A stretch of DNA of 12,428 nucleotides from Thioalkalivibrio sp. (GCA_011046015.1 DSBO01000159.1:1-12428); one strand, 5' to 3'; counted from the stretch's first letter, positions 1 through 6,756 are shown. A program made the numbers and translations. The notes: generated by a model not told the origin, from the letters alone.

Positions 1-3
1 CAT
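1..3 (-). other. Start codon of a gene leaving the window, probable toxin partner
   Basis: On the minus strand the antitoxin-like gene's stop and a following ATG share one base (TGATG, positions 5 to 1). A GGTGG ribosome-binding-like sequence lies five bases before this ATG, inside the end of the antitoxin-like gene. Such coupling is typical of the second gene of a type II toxin-antitoxin pair, so the next gene is probably a toxin (MazF/PemK, ParE/RelE or similar). Only the start codon is inside the window, so this is inference from position. Confidence 0.35.
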
Positions 4-299
4 CAGCGCCACCAGTCGCTGTCGGACGGGCCCTGCCTCTCGCTCTGCTCCAGGGCCTCGTTGCTGGCGGGCTCGGCCTCCTGCAACAGCGCCTGGGTCT
101 CCTTGCGGATGGCCGGGGTGTCATAGGCGGCACGTGCCTCTGCCACCATCTGTGCCATGAAGCGTTCGCGCTCGCGGCGGGCGAGGTAGTCGATGATGGC
201 CTCGCGGACGACCTCGGAGCGTGGCCGGCCTTCCAGGCGGGCCTCTTCGGCGAGGAGGGCCTCAATGTCTTCGGGCAGGCGCAGGCTGATGGTGGCCAT
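3..299 (-). CDS. Ribbon-helix-helix (CopG-type) antitoxin-like DNA-binding protein
   Basis: A 98-residue protein. Its N-terminus fits a ribbon-helix-helix fold: a short strand (ATISLRL, residues 2-8), a first helix beginning PEDIEALLAEEA (about 9-20), a turn with GRPRSE, and a second helix about residues 27-42 (SEVVREAIIDYL). In this family the paired strands of a dimer read DNA bases. The rest is charged, probably helical then disordered, ending in Asp-Trp-Trp-Arg. Such acidic, aromatic tails often wrap a partner toxin. The ATG follows a weak ribosome-binding site. The gene has its own promoter and operator-like repeats just upstream, and its stop overlaps the next gene's start, which fits an autoregulated type II antitoxin. 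A solitary RHH regulator is the alternative. No functional link to the hydrogenase genes is visible. Confidence 0.75.
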   Translation of the reverse strand: MATISLRLPEDIEALLAEEARLEGRPRSEVVREAIIDYLARRERERFMAQMVAEARAAYDTPAIRKETQALLQEAEPASNEALEQSERQGPSDSDWWR

Positions 300-308
300 G
301 TGATTCAG

Positions 309-340
309 TCCGTATTGCGTTTTGTAATACGGATTGTAAT
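309..340. promoter_or_regulatory. Operator-like direct and inverted repeats over the -10 and start region
   Basis: Two copies of TTGTAAT (322-328 and 334-340) lie exactly 12 bases apart. A perfect 8-base inverted repeat, TCCGTATT (309-316) and AATACGGA (326-333), covers the same stretch. The block overlaps the -10 box and expected transcription start of the antitoxin-like gene. Ribbon-helix-helix repressors commonly bind short repeats about one helical turn apart, so this is a plausible autoregulatory operator. The repeats are seen directly; binding is inferred. Confidence 0.5.
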
Positions 341-361
341 TGCCGGTTTTTCCCCGGGCAA
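333..361 (-). promoter_or_regulatory. Sigma70-like promoter for the antitoxin-like gene
   Basis: The minus strand reads TTGCCC (361 to 356), a 17-base spacer, then TACAAT (338 to 333). The spacing is ideal and the -10 matches consensus at five of six bases. Transcription would start near 326, giving a leader of about 27 bases before the ATG at 299. It lies just beyond the hypE stop codon, so this gene need not depend on the hyp transcript. Confidence 0.6.
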
Positions 362-374
362 GCGCCCGCCCGGA

Positions 375-1376
375 TCAGCAGATCCGCGGCAGCGGGTCGT
401 CTTCCAGCTCTTCGAGGAAGCGCTCGCCGCCGATGGGGGTCTCGAGGACGACGCGGCTGGCGCCGGCCTTGACCTGGCCGATGAGGGCGGCCTGTTCGCC
501 CTGGGGCAGGGCCTGCCAGCGGGTGAGGGCCTGGTCGGCGGCCTCGGGGCTGACGATGGCGACGATGCGGCCCTCGCAGGCGAGGTAGTAGGGGTCGTAG
601 CCGAGCATCTCGCAGACGGCGCGCACGGGGTCGCGCACGGGGATGGCGGACTCGTTCAGGCGCACGCCGGCGCCACAGGCCTCGGCGATCTCGTGGGCGA
701 CGGTGGCCAGGCCGCCGCGTGTGGGGTCGCGCATGAAGCGCAGGCCGGGCAGGTCGAACAGCGCCCGGGCCAGCGGCAGCACGCTGGCGGCATCGGACTG
801 CAGGTCGCCGCGCAGGCCGAACTGTTCACGCGCCAGCATCACGGCCGTGCCATGGTCGCCCACCGGGCCGCTGACGAGGATCTGGTCGCCGGGCCGGACG
901 TTCTTCAGGCTCAGGACCTGTGGCGTGGCCCGCAGGCCGATGCCGGCGGTGGCCAGATACAGCCCGCTGCCCTCGCCATGCGGCACCACCTTGGTGTCGC
1001 CCGCGACCACCGCCACCCCGCAGTCGCGCGCGGCTCCGGCGAGGTCCCGGACGATGCGCTCCAGCTGGGCGAAGGACAGCCCCTCCTCGATGAAGGCATT
1101 CAGGCTCAGCACCTTTGGAATCGCGCCGGCCACGGCCAGATCGTTCACTGTGCCGTGAACGGCCAGCGAGCCGATGCTGCCGCCCGGAAACTCCAGCGGT
1201 TTCACCGTGAAGCCATCGGTGGAAAACAGCAGGTCGCCACTGAGGTTCAGATGCGCGGCGTCGGTATGGGTGTCGAGCTGGTCCGTGCCCAGGTGTCTGG
1301 CGAAGACCTCGTCGATCAGCTCGCGCATGAAGCGCCCGCCGTTGCCATGGGCGAGGGTGATGTGTCGTTCGGTCAT
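375..1376 (-). CDS. hypE: HypE, hydrogenase maturation carbamoyl dehydratase
   Basis: HypE takes a carbamoyl group from HypF onto its C-terminal cysteine and dehydrates it with ATP to a thiocyanate. It then passes the cyanide to iron held by HypC-HypD. The 333-residue length is normal. Family signatures include AHGNGG near the N-terminus (9-14), a substrate-loop-like stretch with GSIGSLAVHGTVNDLA, VAGDTKVV, the PVGDHG and RDPTRGGLA motifs of the PurM/ThiL-like ATP-binding fold, and the diagnostic C-terminal Pro-Arg-Ile-Cys whose Cys333 carries the ligand. The ATG start matches the usual N-terminus, but no clear ribosome-binding site precedes it. It is the last gene of the hyp set, separated from hypF by 541 non-coding bases filled with repeats, and I see no convincing promoter of its own. 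The protein appears intact. Confidence 0.97.
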   Translation of the reverse strand: MTERHITLAHGNGGRFMRELIDEVFARHLGTDQLDTHTDAAHLNLSGDLLFSTDGFTVKPLEFPGGSIGSLAVHGTVNDLAVAGAIPKVLSLNAFIEEGLSFAQLERIVRDLAGAARDCGVAVVAGDTKVVPHGEGSGLYLATAGIGLRATPQVLSLKNVRPGDQILVSGPVGDHGTAVMLAREQFGLRGDLQSDAASVLPLARALFDLPGLRFMRDPTRGGLATVAHEIAEACGAGVRLNESAIPVRDPVRAVCEMLGYDPYYLACEGRIVAIVSPEAADQALTRWQALPQGEQAALIGQVKAGASRVVLETPIGGERFLEELEDDPLPRIC

Positions 1377-1436
1377 GTGGTTTTTCTGGTTTGTTGTTAC
1401 GCGAAGATTCGTCGTCTGGGACCAACTGCATGATCT

Positions 1437-1464
1437 GCCACAGAGGGCACAGAGTCCACAGAGG
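1437..1464. repeat. Inverted partial copy of the repeat-unit tail
   Basis: This stretch begins GCCACAGAGG (1437-1446), the exact reverse complement of CCTCTGTGGC at 1572-1581 in the first repeat unit. The similarity continues imperfectly to about 1464. The two copies face each other across the first unit and could pair as a long imperfect stem in RNA. They could also be the inverted ends of an ancestral small non-autonomous element. Confidence 0.6.
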
Positions 1465-1493
1465 AGCGGGACGGTGTCCGTCGCGATGCAGCC

Positions 1494-1869
1494 GAAGGCG
1501 ATAGTACTATCCCTTGATCGCGCCTTGCAGCGCTCCTACCGGCGCCGCCTTTTTCTCTGCGAACTTTGTGTCCTCTGTGGCGCCTAACGCCGCAGTGGAA
1601 GGCGATAGTGCCATCCCTTGATCGCGCCTTGCAGCGCTCCTACCGGCGCCGCCTTTTTCTCTGCGAACTCTGTGTCCTCTGTGGCGCCTAACGCCGCAGT
1701 CGAAGGCGATAGTGCCATCCCTTGATCGCGCCTTGCAGCGCTCCTACCGGCGCCGCCTTTTTCTCTGCGAATTTTGTGTCCTCTGTGGCGCCCAACGCCG
1801 CAGTCGAAGGCGATAGTGCTATCCCTTGATCGCGCCTTGCAGCGCTCCTACCGGCACCGCCTTTTTCTC
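1494..1869. repeat. Tandem array, 3.6 copies of a 104-bp unit with a REP-like hairpin
   Basis: Units begin at 1494, 1598, 1702 and 1806, an exact 104-base period. The fourth stops after 64 bases. By eye, units 1 and 2 differ at four positions, units 2 and 3 at three, and the partial unit 4 differs from unit 2 at two. On the minus strand each unit holds GTAGGAGCGC followed by a GCGC stem partner (1530-1533 with 1520-1523 in unit 1). This resembles the GTAG-headed REP sequences common in Pseudomonas-like and related gammaproteobacteria. The unit tail carries a TCCTCTGTGGCG motif. Unit 1 also has a perfect 12-base palindrome, GATAGTACTATC. The near identity implies recent tandem duplication or homogenisation. 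The array lies inside the presumed hyp transcript. Confidence 0.92.
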
Positions 1870-1918
1870 CGACTTGCGATTTGCGACTTGCGACTTGTAA
1901 CTTGCAACTCGCGACTCT
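1870..1918. repeat. Degenerate 7-bp tandem repeat next to the hypF stop codon
   Basis: Seven consecutive heptamers follow the pattern CGACTTG on the plus strand: CGACTTG, CGATTTG, CGACTTG, CGACTTG, TAACTTG, CAACTCG, CGACTCT. The last shares its final base with the hypF stop codon. The array directly adjoins the truncated fourth 104-bp unit, so two different repeat types abut with no spacer. No function is evident. Confidence 0.85.
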
Positions 1919-4185
1919 TATCCCTCGCGCCCCGCCGCCTCCATCACCTGCCCCATGCAAAGCCCCGCGTCGTTGTACGGCACGACCTCGGGCAGAAACG
2001 CGGTGAAGCCTTCGTCATGCAATCGTGCGAGCGCGCCTTCGCTGAGCCGGCGGTTGAGGAAGACGCCGCCGCTCAGGCCCACGGCAAACGCGCCGTGTTC
2101 GGTGCGCAGGCGCCTTGCGGTGGCGACGAGGGTCTCGGCCAGGGTGTCGTGCATGCGGGCGCTGCGTTGGGCCAGCGGCAGGCGGTTGTCCTGCACGAGG
2201 TCCACGAGGGGTTCCCAGTCGATGCGCAGCAGGCCGGCGGCATCGATCGCCAGCGGCAGTGACGTGGCCGGCGTTCTTGCATGGCCGGCGGCCAGGGCCT
2301 CCCAGGCCATGGGGCCCTGGGCCTCGTGGCTGGCCTGCTGCAGCACGCCGGCCAGCGAGGCGCAGGCGTCGAACAGGCGGCCGACGGCGGTGGAGGTGGG
2401 GGTGTTGAGGCCGCGCTGCCAGGCCGCGCAGGCGAGTGCGGCATCCACCTCGGGCGGTTCCCACTCCCGGCCGCATTCCCAGGCGAGCGCGGCGGCGGCG
2501 CGCCAGGGCTCGCGCCCGGCGCGGTCGCCGCCAGGCAGGCGGAAGGGGCGCAGGCTGGCGACGCGCTGCCAGGCGCCGGGGCGGCCGAGCAGGGCCTCGC
2601 CGCCCTGGATGTGGCCGTCCTCGCCCAGGCCGGTGCCGTCCCAGGTGAAGACGAGCCAGCGCGCTACCTGCGGGTGCTCGGCGGCGAGCAGGGCGGCGTG
2701 GGCGTGATGGTGATGGACGGCCAGCGTCGGCAGCCCGCGCGCGGCGGCACGTGCGCGGGCCCAGCGGGTACTGGCGTAGTCCGGGTGGGCATCGTGCACG
2801 AGTTGTTCGGGGTTTACGTGATACAGGGCGCAGAGGTCGTCGATCACCTGTTCGAACACGGCCAGGGCGCGCGGGCTGTCGAGTTCGCCGATATGCGGCG
2901 ACACCACCAGGCGGTCCTCCCAGGCGAGCGCAATGGTGTTCTTCATGTGCCCGCCGACGGCGAGGGTGGGACATGCCACGGGGCGGGGCAGGTCCAGCGC
3001 CAGCGGCGCCAGGCCGCGGCCGAGGCGCAGCCGGCGCGGGCGTCCGGCGATGACGCGGCAGACGCTGTCGTCGGCCGGGCGCAGGATGGGGCGGTCGTGA
3101 TGCAGGAAGGCGTCGGCCACCGTGGCGAGGCGTTGTTCCACGGCCTCTGCGTCGGTGAGCACGGGCTCGCCCGACCGGTTGGCGGAGGTGGCGACCAGCG
3201 GGCCGCCGTGGTCGGCGGCGAGCAGGTGATGCAGCGGGCTGTAGGGCAGCATGGCGCCGACCTCGGCAAGCCCCGGCGCGATGTCGGGCGCCAGGCCGTG
3301 GCCGGGTGTCAGCGTGACCAGCACGATGGGCCGCTCGGGGCCGGTGAGCGCGGCGGCCTCGGCCGCATCCGGCGCGGCGTGGCGGTGAAGCACGGCCAGG
3401 CCGTCCTCGCCCGCCCAGGGAAACAGCACGGCCAGCGGCTTGTGCGGGCGGTGCTTGCGCGCGCGCAAGCGGGCGACGGCGGTCGCGTTGCAGGCATCGC
3501 AGAGCAGGTGATAGCCGCCGATGCCCTTGGCCGCCACGACCTTCCCGGCCCGGAGTGCCTGGACGCAGGCGGCGAGCGCGGCCTCGTTGCCGGTGATGTC
3601 CCCGCCCGCCTCGCGGTAGGTGAGCGTGGGCCCGCAGTCGGGGCAGGCGAGCGGCTGGGCATGAAAGCGCCGGTCGGCGGGGTTCTCGTATTCGACCCGG
3701 CAGGCGGGGCAGAGGGCAAAGTCCGCCATGGCCGTGTTCGGGCGGTCGTAGGGCAGCGCGCGGATCAGGGTGTAGCGCGGCCCGCACTGGGTGCAGTTGA
3801 TGAAGGGGTAGCGGTGGCGGCGTGCGCCGGGGTCGGCGAGTTCGGCCAGGCAGTCGTCGCAGGTGAAGTAGTCCGGCGGCAGGTGGATGCGCGGGGCGTC
3901 ATCGGCCGCGCTGGGCCGGATGACGAAGTCCCTGTCCGGGGTGGGCGCGATGGTGTCCGTCTCGATCAGGCGCGGGCGGGCCAGCGGCGGGGCGTGATGG
4001 AGTAGGCGGTCGAGCAGGTCGTCCAGCGCCCCGGCCGGGCCGCCGGCCTCGATCAGCACCTCGCCGCTGCGGTTCTGCACGTAGCCCGCGAGCCCGCGGG
4101 CGCTGGCCTCGCGATAGACGAAGGGCCGAAACCCCACGCCCTGCACCTGCCCGCCGATGCGCCAGCGGCGCGTCTCACGCGGCAC
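1918..4185 (-). CDS. hypF: HypF, carbamoyltransferase for hydrogenase cyanide ligands
   Basis: HypF uses carbamoyl phosphate and ATP to make carbamoyl-adenylate, then moves the carbamoyl group to the HypE C-terminal cysteine. All domains are visible in 755 residues, a normal length. They are: an acylphosphatase-like domain with GQVQGVGFRPFVYREA (12-27); two zinc-finger modules with Cys109/112/131/134 and Cys159/162/181/184; a YrdC-like domain with KGIGGYH and KHRPHKPLAVLF (about 200-390); and a Kae1/TobZ-like domain with HHHHAH (491-496), FTWDGTGLGEDG (513-524) and LSGGVFLNRRL near the C-terminus. The start is GTG, overlapping the hypD stop by 11 bases, with AGGGAAG a little upstream. Translational coupling to hypD is likely. 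The stop is followed immediately by heptamer repeats. Confidence 0.97.
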   Translation of the reverse strand: MPRETRRWRIGGQVQGVGFRPFVYREASARGLAGYVQNRSGEVLIEAGGPAGALDDLLDRLLHHAPPLARPRLIETDTIAPTPDRDFVIRPSAADDAPRIHLPPDYFTCDDCLAELADPGARRHRYPFINCTQCGPRYTLIRALPYDRPNTAMADFALCPACRVEYENPADRRFHAQPLACPDCGPTLTYREAGGDITGNEAALAACVQALRAGKVVAAKGIGGYHLLCDACNATAVARLRARKHRPHKPLAVLFPWAGEDGLAVLHRHAAPDAAEAAALTGPERPIVLVTLTPGHGLAPDIAPGLAEVGAMLPYSPLHHLLAADHGGPLVATSANRSGEPVLTDAEAVEQRLATVADAFLHHDRPILRPADDSVCRVIAGRPRRLRLGRGLAPLALDLPRPVACPTLAVGGHMKNTIALAWEDRLVVSPHIGELDSPRALAVFEQVIDDLCALYHVNPEQLVHDAHPDYASTRWARARAAARGLPTLAVHHHHAHAALLAAEHPQVARWLVFTWDGTGLGEDGHIQGGEALLGRPGAWQRVASLRPFRLPGGDRAGREPWRAAAALAWECGREWEPPEVDAALACAAWQRGLNTPTSTAVGRLFDACASLAGVLQQASHEAQGPMAWEALAAGHARTPATSLPLAIDAAGLLRIDWEPLVDLVQDNRLPLAQRSARMHDTLAETLVATARRLRTEHGAFAVGLSGGVFLNRRLSEGALARLHDEGFTAFLPEVVPYNDAGLCMGQVMEAAGREG

Positions 4186-5281
4186 TGGGTTTGGCTTCCC
4201 TCACGCCGCTGACCCACCAGATGCGGCAGGCGCCTTCGTCGGAGACCATGCAGGGGCCGACCGGGTTGCGTGGCGTGCAGGCCTTGCCGTAGAGACGGCA
4301 CTCGTTGGGGTAGATCTTGCCCAGCACCACGCGTGCGCAGTCGCAGCCGGGCGGCATCTCGCCGGCGCGTTTGCGCGAGGCGTCCTCGTAGGAGGGGTAG
4401 CGCAGGCGTGCGTTGTGTTTCGCGTAGCTCGTGTTGAGCTCATATCCGGAATCGGGGATCACGCCCACGCCGCGCCAGTTGGCATCCACCACGTCGAGCA
4501 CCGCGTCGAGCTGGCGCTGGGCGGCCGGATTGCCGCCGGGGCGCGCCACGCCGGTATAGCAGTTGTCGAGAAAGCGCCGGCCCTCGATGTGCTGGCGCAG
4601 CACCGACCAGGTGGCGGCCAGCAGGCTCTCGGGGGAGAAGCCGGCCACGGCGGCCGGGATGCCGTGCCGTTCCACCACGAAGGCCCATTCCTCCGGGCCC
4701 ATGATGGTGGAGACATGGCCCGGGGCGATGAGGGCATCGAAACCCGGGGCCTCGGAGTCCAGCAGCATGGCGACGGCGGGCCAGGTCTTGCGCGCGGAGA
4801 GCAGCACCGAGAGGTTGTCCGGCACGCCCTCGGCGAGCATGGCGGCCACGGGGGCGGTGGTGGTCTCGAAGCCCGCAGCGAAGAACACCACGGGCCGGTC
4901 GGGCTGCGCGCGGGCGATGGCCACCGCCTCGGTGGGCGAGGCGACGGGGCGGATGTCGGCGCCGGCGGCCTGCGCCTCCACCAGCGAGCGGGCCTGGGCC
5001 TTGGGCACGTTCACCGGCACGCGCAGCATGTCGCCGAAGGCGACCAGGGTGATGTCCTCGTTGAGGGCGAGCTGGATGGCCTGGTAGATGTCCTCTTCCG
5101 GGCAGACGCAGACCGGGCAGCCGGGGCCCGGGATGAGCTCGATGTTCCCGGGCAGGGCGCTGCGCAGGCCGGCCATGCTGATGGAGCGCTCGTGGCCGCC
5201 GCAGACGTTCATCACGCGGATGCGCGGCGGCAGGTCGAGACCGCGGATGCGCTCCAGCCAGTCGCGCGCCTCGGCGCTCAT
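4175..5281 (-). CDS. hypD: HypD, iron-sulfur scaffold for Fe(CN)2CO assembly
   Basis: HypD, with HypC, holds the iron on which the CO and two cyanide ligands of the active site are assembled. The 368-residue protein has the expected conserved cysteines: NVCGGHE with Cys27, GPGCPVCVC with Cys55/58/60, the FAAGFETTTAP motif, and a C-terminal [4Fe-4S] region with MPPGCDCARVV, NECRLYGKAC, PCMVSDEGAC and RIWW. The open frame extends upstream to 5443, but I chose the ATG at 5281. It gives the usual HypD N-terminus and overlaps the hypB stop in the classic ATGA arrangement. A longer start would add 54 residues wholly inside hypB. Translation is probably coupled to hypB, since no strong ribosome-binding site is seen. 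Confidence 0.96.
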   Translation of the reverse strand: MSAEARDWLERIRGLDLPPRIRVMNVCGGHERSISMAGLRSALPGNIELIPGPGCPVCVCPEEDIYQAIQLALNEDITLVAFGDMLRVPVNVPKAQARSLVEAQAAGADIRPVASPTEAVAIARAQPDRPVVFFAAGFETTTAPVAAMLAEGVPDNLSVLLSARKTWPAVAMLLDSEAPGFDALIAPGHVSTIMGPEEWAFVVERHGIPAAVAGFSPESLLAATWSVLRQHIEGRRFLDNCYTGVARPGGNPAAQRQLDAVLDVVDANWRGVGVIPDSGYELNTSYAKHNARLRYPSYEDASRKRAGEMPPGCDCARVVLGKIYPNECRLYGKACTPRNPVGPCMVSDEGACRIWWVSGVREAKPSAA

Positions 5282-6147
5282 TCGGCGTGCCCGTGGCTGT
5301 GGTGATGGTGTTCGTGATGCGTATGCGCCGGGTCCAGCCCATGCAGCCGGGCGCCGTCGGCCTGTATGGCCGGGTGCGCGGTCTGGCCTTCGACCAGGCG
5401 CAGGCGCTGGGTGCGCAGCTCGCTGCGCAGCCAGTCGATCCACTCATCCAGACCCACGCCATTGCGCGAGGAGACCTCGATCACGGGCGCGGGGTTGGCG
5501 AGGTGGCGCAGGGCGGTCTCGGCGGCATCCACGCTGAAGTCGTCGAGCACCGGCAGCAGGTCGGCCTTGGTCAGCAGCATGAGGTCGGAGGCGCGGAACA
5601 TCACCGGGTACTTGGCCGGCTTGTCGTCGCCCTCGGTGACCGAGAGCAGGGTGACGTTGCGGTGATGGCCGAGGTCGAAGCTCGCCGGGCAGACCAGGTT
5701 GCCGACGTTCTCGATGAAGACGATATCCAGCCCGTCGAGATCCAGGGCATGCAGGGCATCGTGCACCATGTGCGCGTCGAGGTGACAGGCGGTGCCGGTG
5801 GCGATCTGCACGGCCGGTACGCCCTTGGCGCGGATGCGTTCGGCGTCGTTCTCCGTTTCGAGATCGCCCTCGACCACGGCGATCTTCAGCTCGCCCGCCA
5901 GTGCCTCGATGGTGGCCTCGAGCAGGGCGGTCTTGCCCGAACCCGGCGAGGACATGAGGTTGACGCAGAGGATGCCGCGACCGTCGAAGTGCGCGCGGTT
6001 GTGTGCGGCCTGGACGTCGTTTTCGCTGAGCAGGCTCTGCAGCACCGTGACGGCGGTCCTGCCGTTGTCGGTGCGGGCGAGTTTGCCGCCGGGCTGGATC
6101 AGGTGGCGGTTGCCCGGGGTGATGTTGCAGCCACAGGTGTCACACAT
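5278..6147 (-). CDS. hypB: HypB, nickel-insertion GTPase with C-terminal histidine-rich tail
   Basis: HypB is the GTPase that works with HypA to load nickel into the large-subunit precursor. The 289-residue protein starts with the MCDTCGC nickel site (Cys2, Cys5, Cys7). It has a P-loop SSPGSGKT (66-73), the dimer-interface metal site (Cys121-His122 and Cys153 in NVGNLVCPASFD), and a TKAD guanine-specificity motif (193-196). The GTPase core ends near residue 243. An extension follows, finishing in a tail with nine histidines between residues 274 and 287. Histidine stretches in HypB are usually just after the N-terminal CXXCXC motif, so a C-terminal position is unusual; nickel storage is the likely role (inference). 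GAGGAG seven bases before the ATG is a good ribosome-binding site. The start overlaps hypA by eight bases and the stop overlaps hypD by three. Confidence 0.97.
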   Translation of the reverse strand: MCDTCGCNITPGNRHLIQPGGKLARTDNGRTAVTVLQSLLSENDVQAAHNRAHFDGRGILCVNLMSSPGSGKTALLEATIEALAGELKIAVVEGDLETENDAERIRAKGVPAVQIATGTACHLDAHMVHDALHALDLDGLDIVFIENVGNLVCPASFDLGHHRNVTLLSVTEGDDKPAKYPVMFRASDLMLLTKADLLPVLDDFSVDAAETALRHLANPAPVIEVSSRNGVGLDEWIDWLRSELRTQRLRLVEGQTAHPAIQADGARLHGLDPAHTHHEHHHHSHGHAE

Positions 6148-6523
6148 GGGCGGACTCCTCTGCCGTGTCGGGTTTGAGGGTGGCGATGAGTTCCACGCGG
6201 GTCAGCAGCAGCTCGTCGCCGCTGATGATGGTGGTCTGCCAGTCGCCGCAGGCGCCGCAGAGCAGGCGGTTGGCCGCGGCGTCCGTCTCGGCGCCACAGC
6301 TGCGGCAGCGCACACGGATGGGCAGACTCTCCAGTTCCAGTACCGCGCCCTCGGCCAGCGTACCGGCCTGGGCAATGGGAAAGGCCTGGGCGAGCAGGGC
6401 GGGCTCCACGCCGGAGAGCGGGCCGATGGACAACTGTACCAGGCTCACCCCGGTGGCGTCATGCGCCCGCGCAACCTGTTCCACCTGGCTGATCACCGAC
6501 TGGCACACCGACAGCTCGTGCAT
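6140..6523 (-). CDS. hypA: HypA, nickel metallochaperone for hydrogenase
   Basis: HypA binds nickel and, with HypB, delivers it to the hydrogenase large subunit. The 127-residue protein starts MHELSVCQ, the family hallmark in which Met1, His2 and Glu3 take part in nickel binding. Its zinc site is two CXXC pairs, Cys73/Cys76 and Cys89/Cys92. It is about ten residues longer than the common 113-118, the excess being a C-terminal tail. The ATG at 6523 is fixed by the MHE motif and preceded by a strong GGAAGGGGG ribosome-binding sequence. It lies two bases after the hypC stop and its 3' end overlaps hypB by eight bases. Confidence 0.96.
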   Translation of the reverse strand: MHELSVCQSVISQVEQVARAHDATGVSLVQLSIGPLSGVEPALLAQAFPIAQAGTLAEGAVLELESLPIRVRCRSCGAETDAAANRLLCGACGDWQTTIISGDELLLTRVELIATLKPDTAEESAHV

Positions 6524-6525
6524 GC

Positions 6526-6756
6526 TCAGCCCCCTTCCAGGGCCAGCATCTCGTCGTAGATCTCCCAGGCCGAACGCGCCTCTTCCTCGGTCATCTTCTG
6601 GATGGCGTAGCCGACATGCACCATGACGAACTCGCCCGGGGTCACCGGTTCGTCCTGCAGCATGAACAGGCTCACGGTACGCTCGACACCCTTGGCCTCG
6701 CAGCGGGCGTTGTATCCGTCGACCTCGATGACCTGCATGGGGATTCCAAGACACAT
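6526..6756 (-). CDS. hypC: HypC, maturation chaperone for the large subunit
   Basis: HypC carries the Fe(CN)2CO unit from HypD to the hydrogenase large-subunit precursor through its N-terminal cysteine. The 76-residue protein begins MCLGIPMQVIEVDG, matching the family signature with the essential Cys2. It continues as a small beta-barrel-like domain with PGEFVMVHVGYAIQKM and an acidic helical C-terminus. Upstream in-frame starts exist (to 6879), but only the ATG at 6756 places the catalytic cysteine at position 2. The ribosome-binding site is weak. It is the first gene of the hyp transcript and lies 34 bases downstream of a good promoter -10 box. Only one hypC-type gene is in the window. Confidence 0.96.
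   Translation of the reverse strand: MCLGIPMQVIEVDGYNARCEAKGVERTVSLFMLQDEPVTPGEFVMVHVGYAIQKMTEEEARSAWEIYDEMLALEGG

Larger units (their letters stand above)
1377..1917. other. 541-base non-coding gap between hypF and hypE, mostly repeats
   Basis: No gene here can be supported on either strand. From the hypE side it holds about 60 bases of unremarkable sequence, an inverted copy of part of the repeat tail (1437-1464), a 104-bp tandem array (1494-1869) and heptamer repeats running into the hypF stop codon. Short open frames across it (for example 1688-1960 minus) only translate repeats. I found no strong promoter or intrinsic terminator, so whether hypE is read from the hypC promoter is open. 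Confidence 0.8.

Noticed and set aside
371..386. Inverted repeat CGGATC/GATCCG at the end of hypE, and a CCGGGC/GCCCGG hairpin at 354-373, as terminators
   Set aside because: Neither is followed by a T-tract on the minus strand; the second is followed by an A-tract. No intrinsic terminator can be claimed.
1174..1587. Plus-strand frame ending in a Cys-rich peptide across the repeats (LCELCVLCG)
   Set aside because: The Cys-rich ending is a translation of the TGTGTCCTCTGTGG repeat tail, not a conserved metal-binding protein.
1494..1869. CRISPR array
   Set aside because: The whole 104-bp unit is repeated, with no alternation of short repeats and unique spacers and no cas genes nearby.
3453..3470. 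Perfect 18-base palindrome GCTTGCGCGCGCGCAAGC within hypF
   Set aside because: It encodes part of the Arg/Lys-rich YrdC-like segment in frame and is built from alternating GC. Coding constraint plus base composition explain it adequately.
2281..4005. 574-residue open frame on the plus strand opposite hypF
   Set aside because: It is fully antisense to a complete HypF with all expected motifs, and its Gly/Ala/Arg/Val-rich composition is what high-GC antisense frames give. No domain is recognisable.
4175..5443. Longer 422-residue HypD start
   Set aside because: The extra 54 residues lie wholly inside hypB and do not resemble HypD. The ATG at 5281 gives the family N-terminus and an ATGA overlap.
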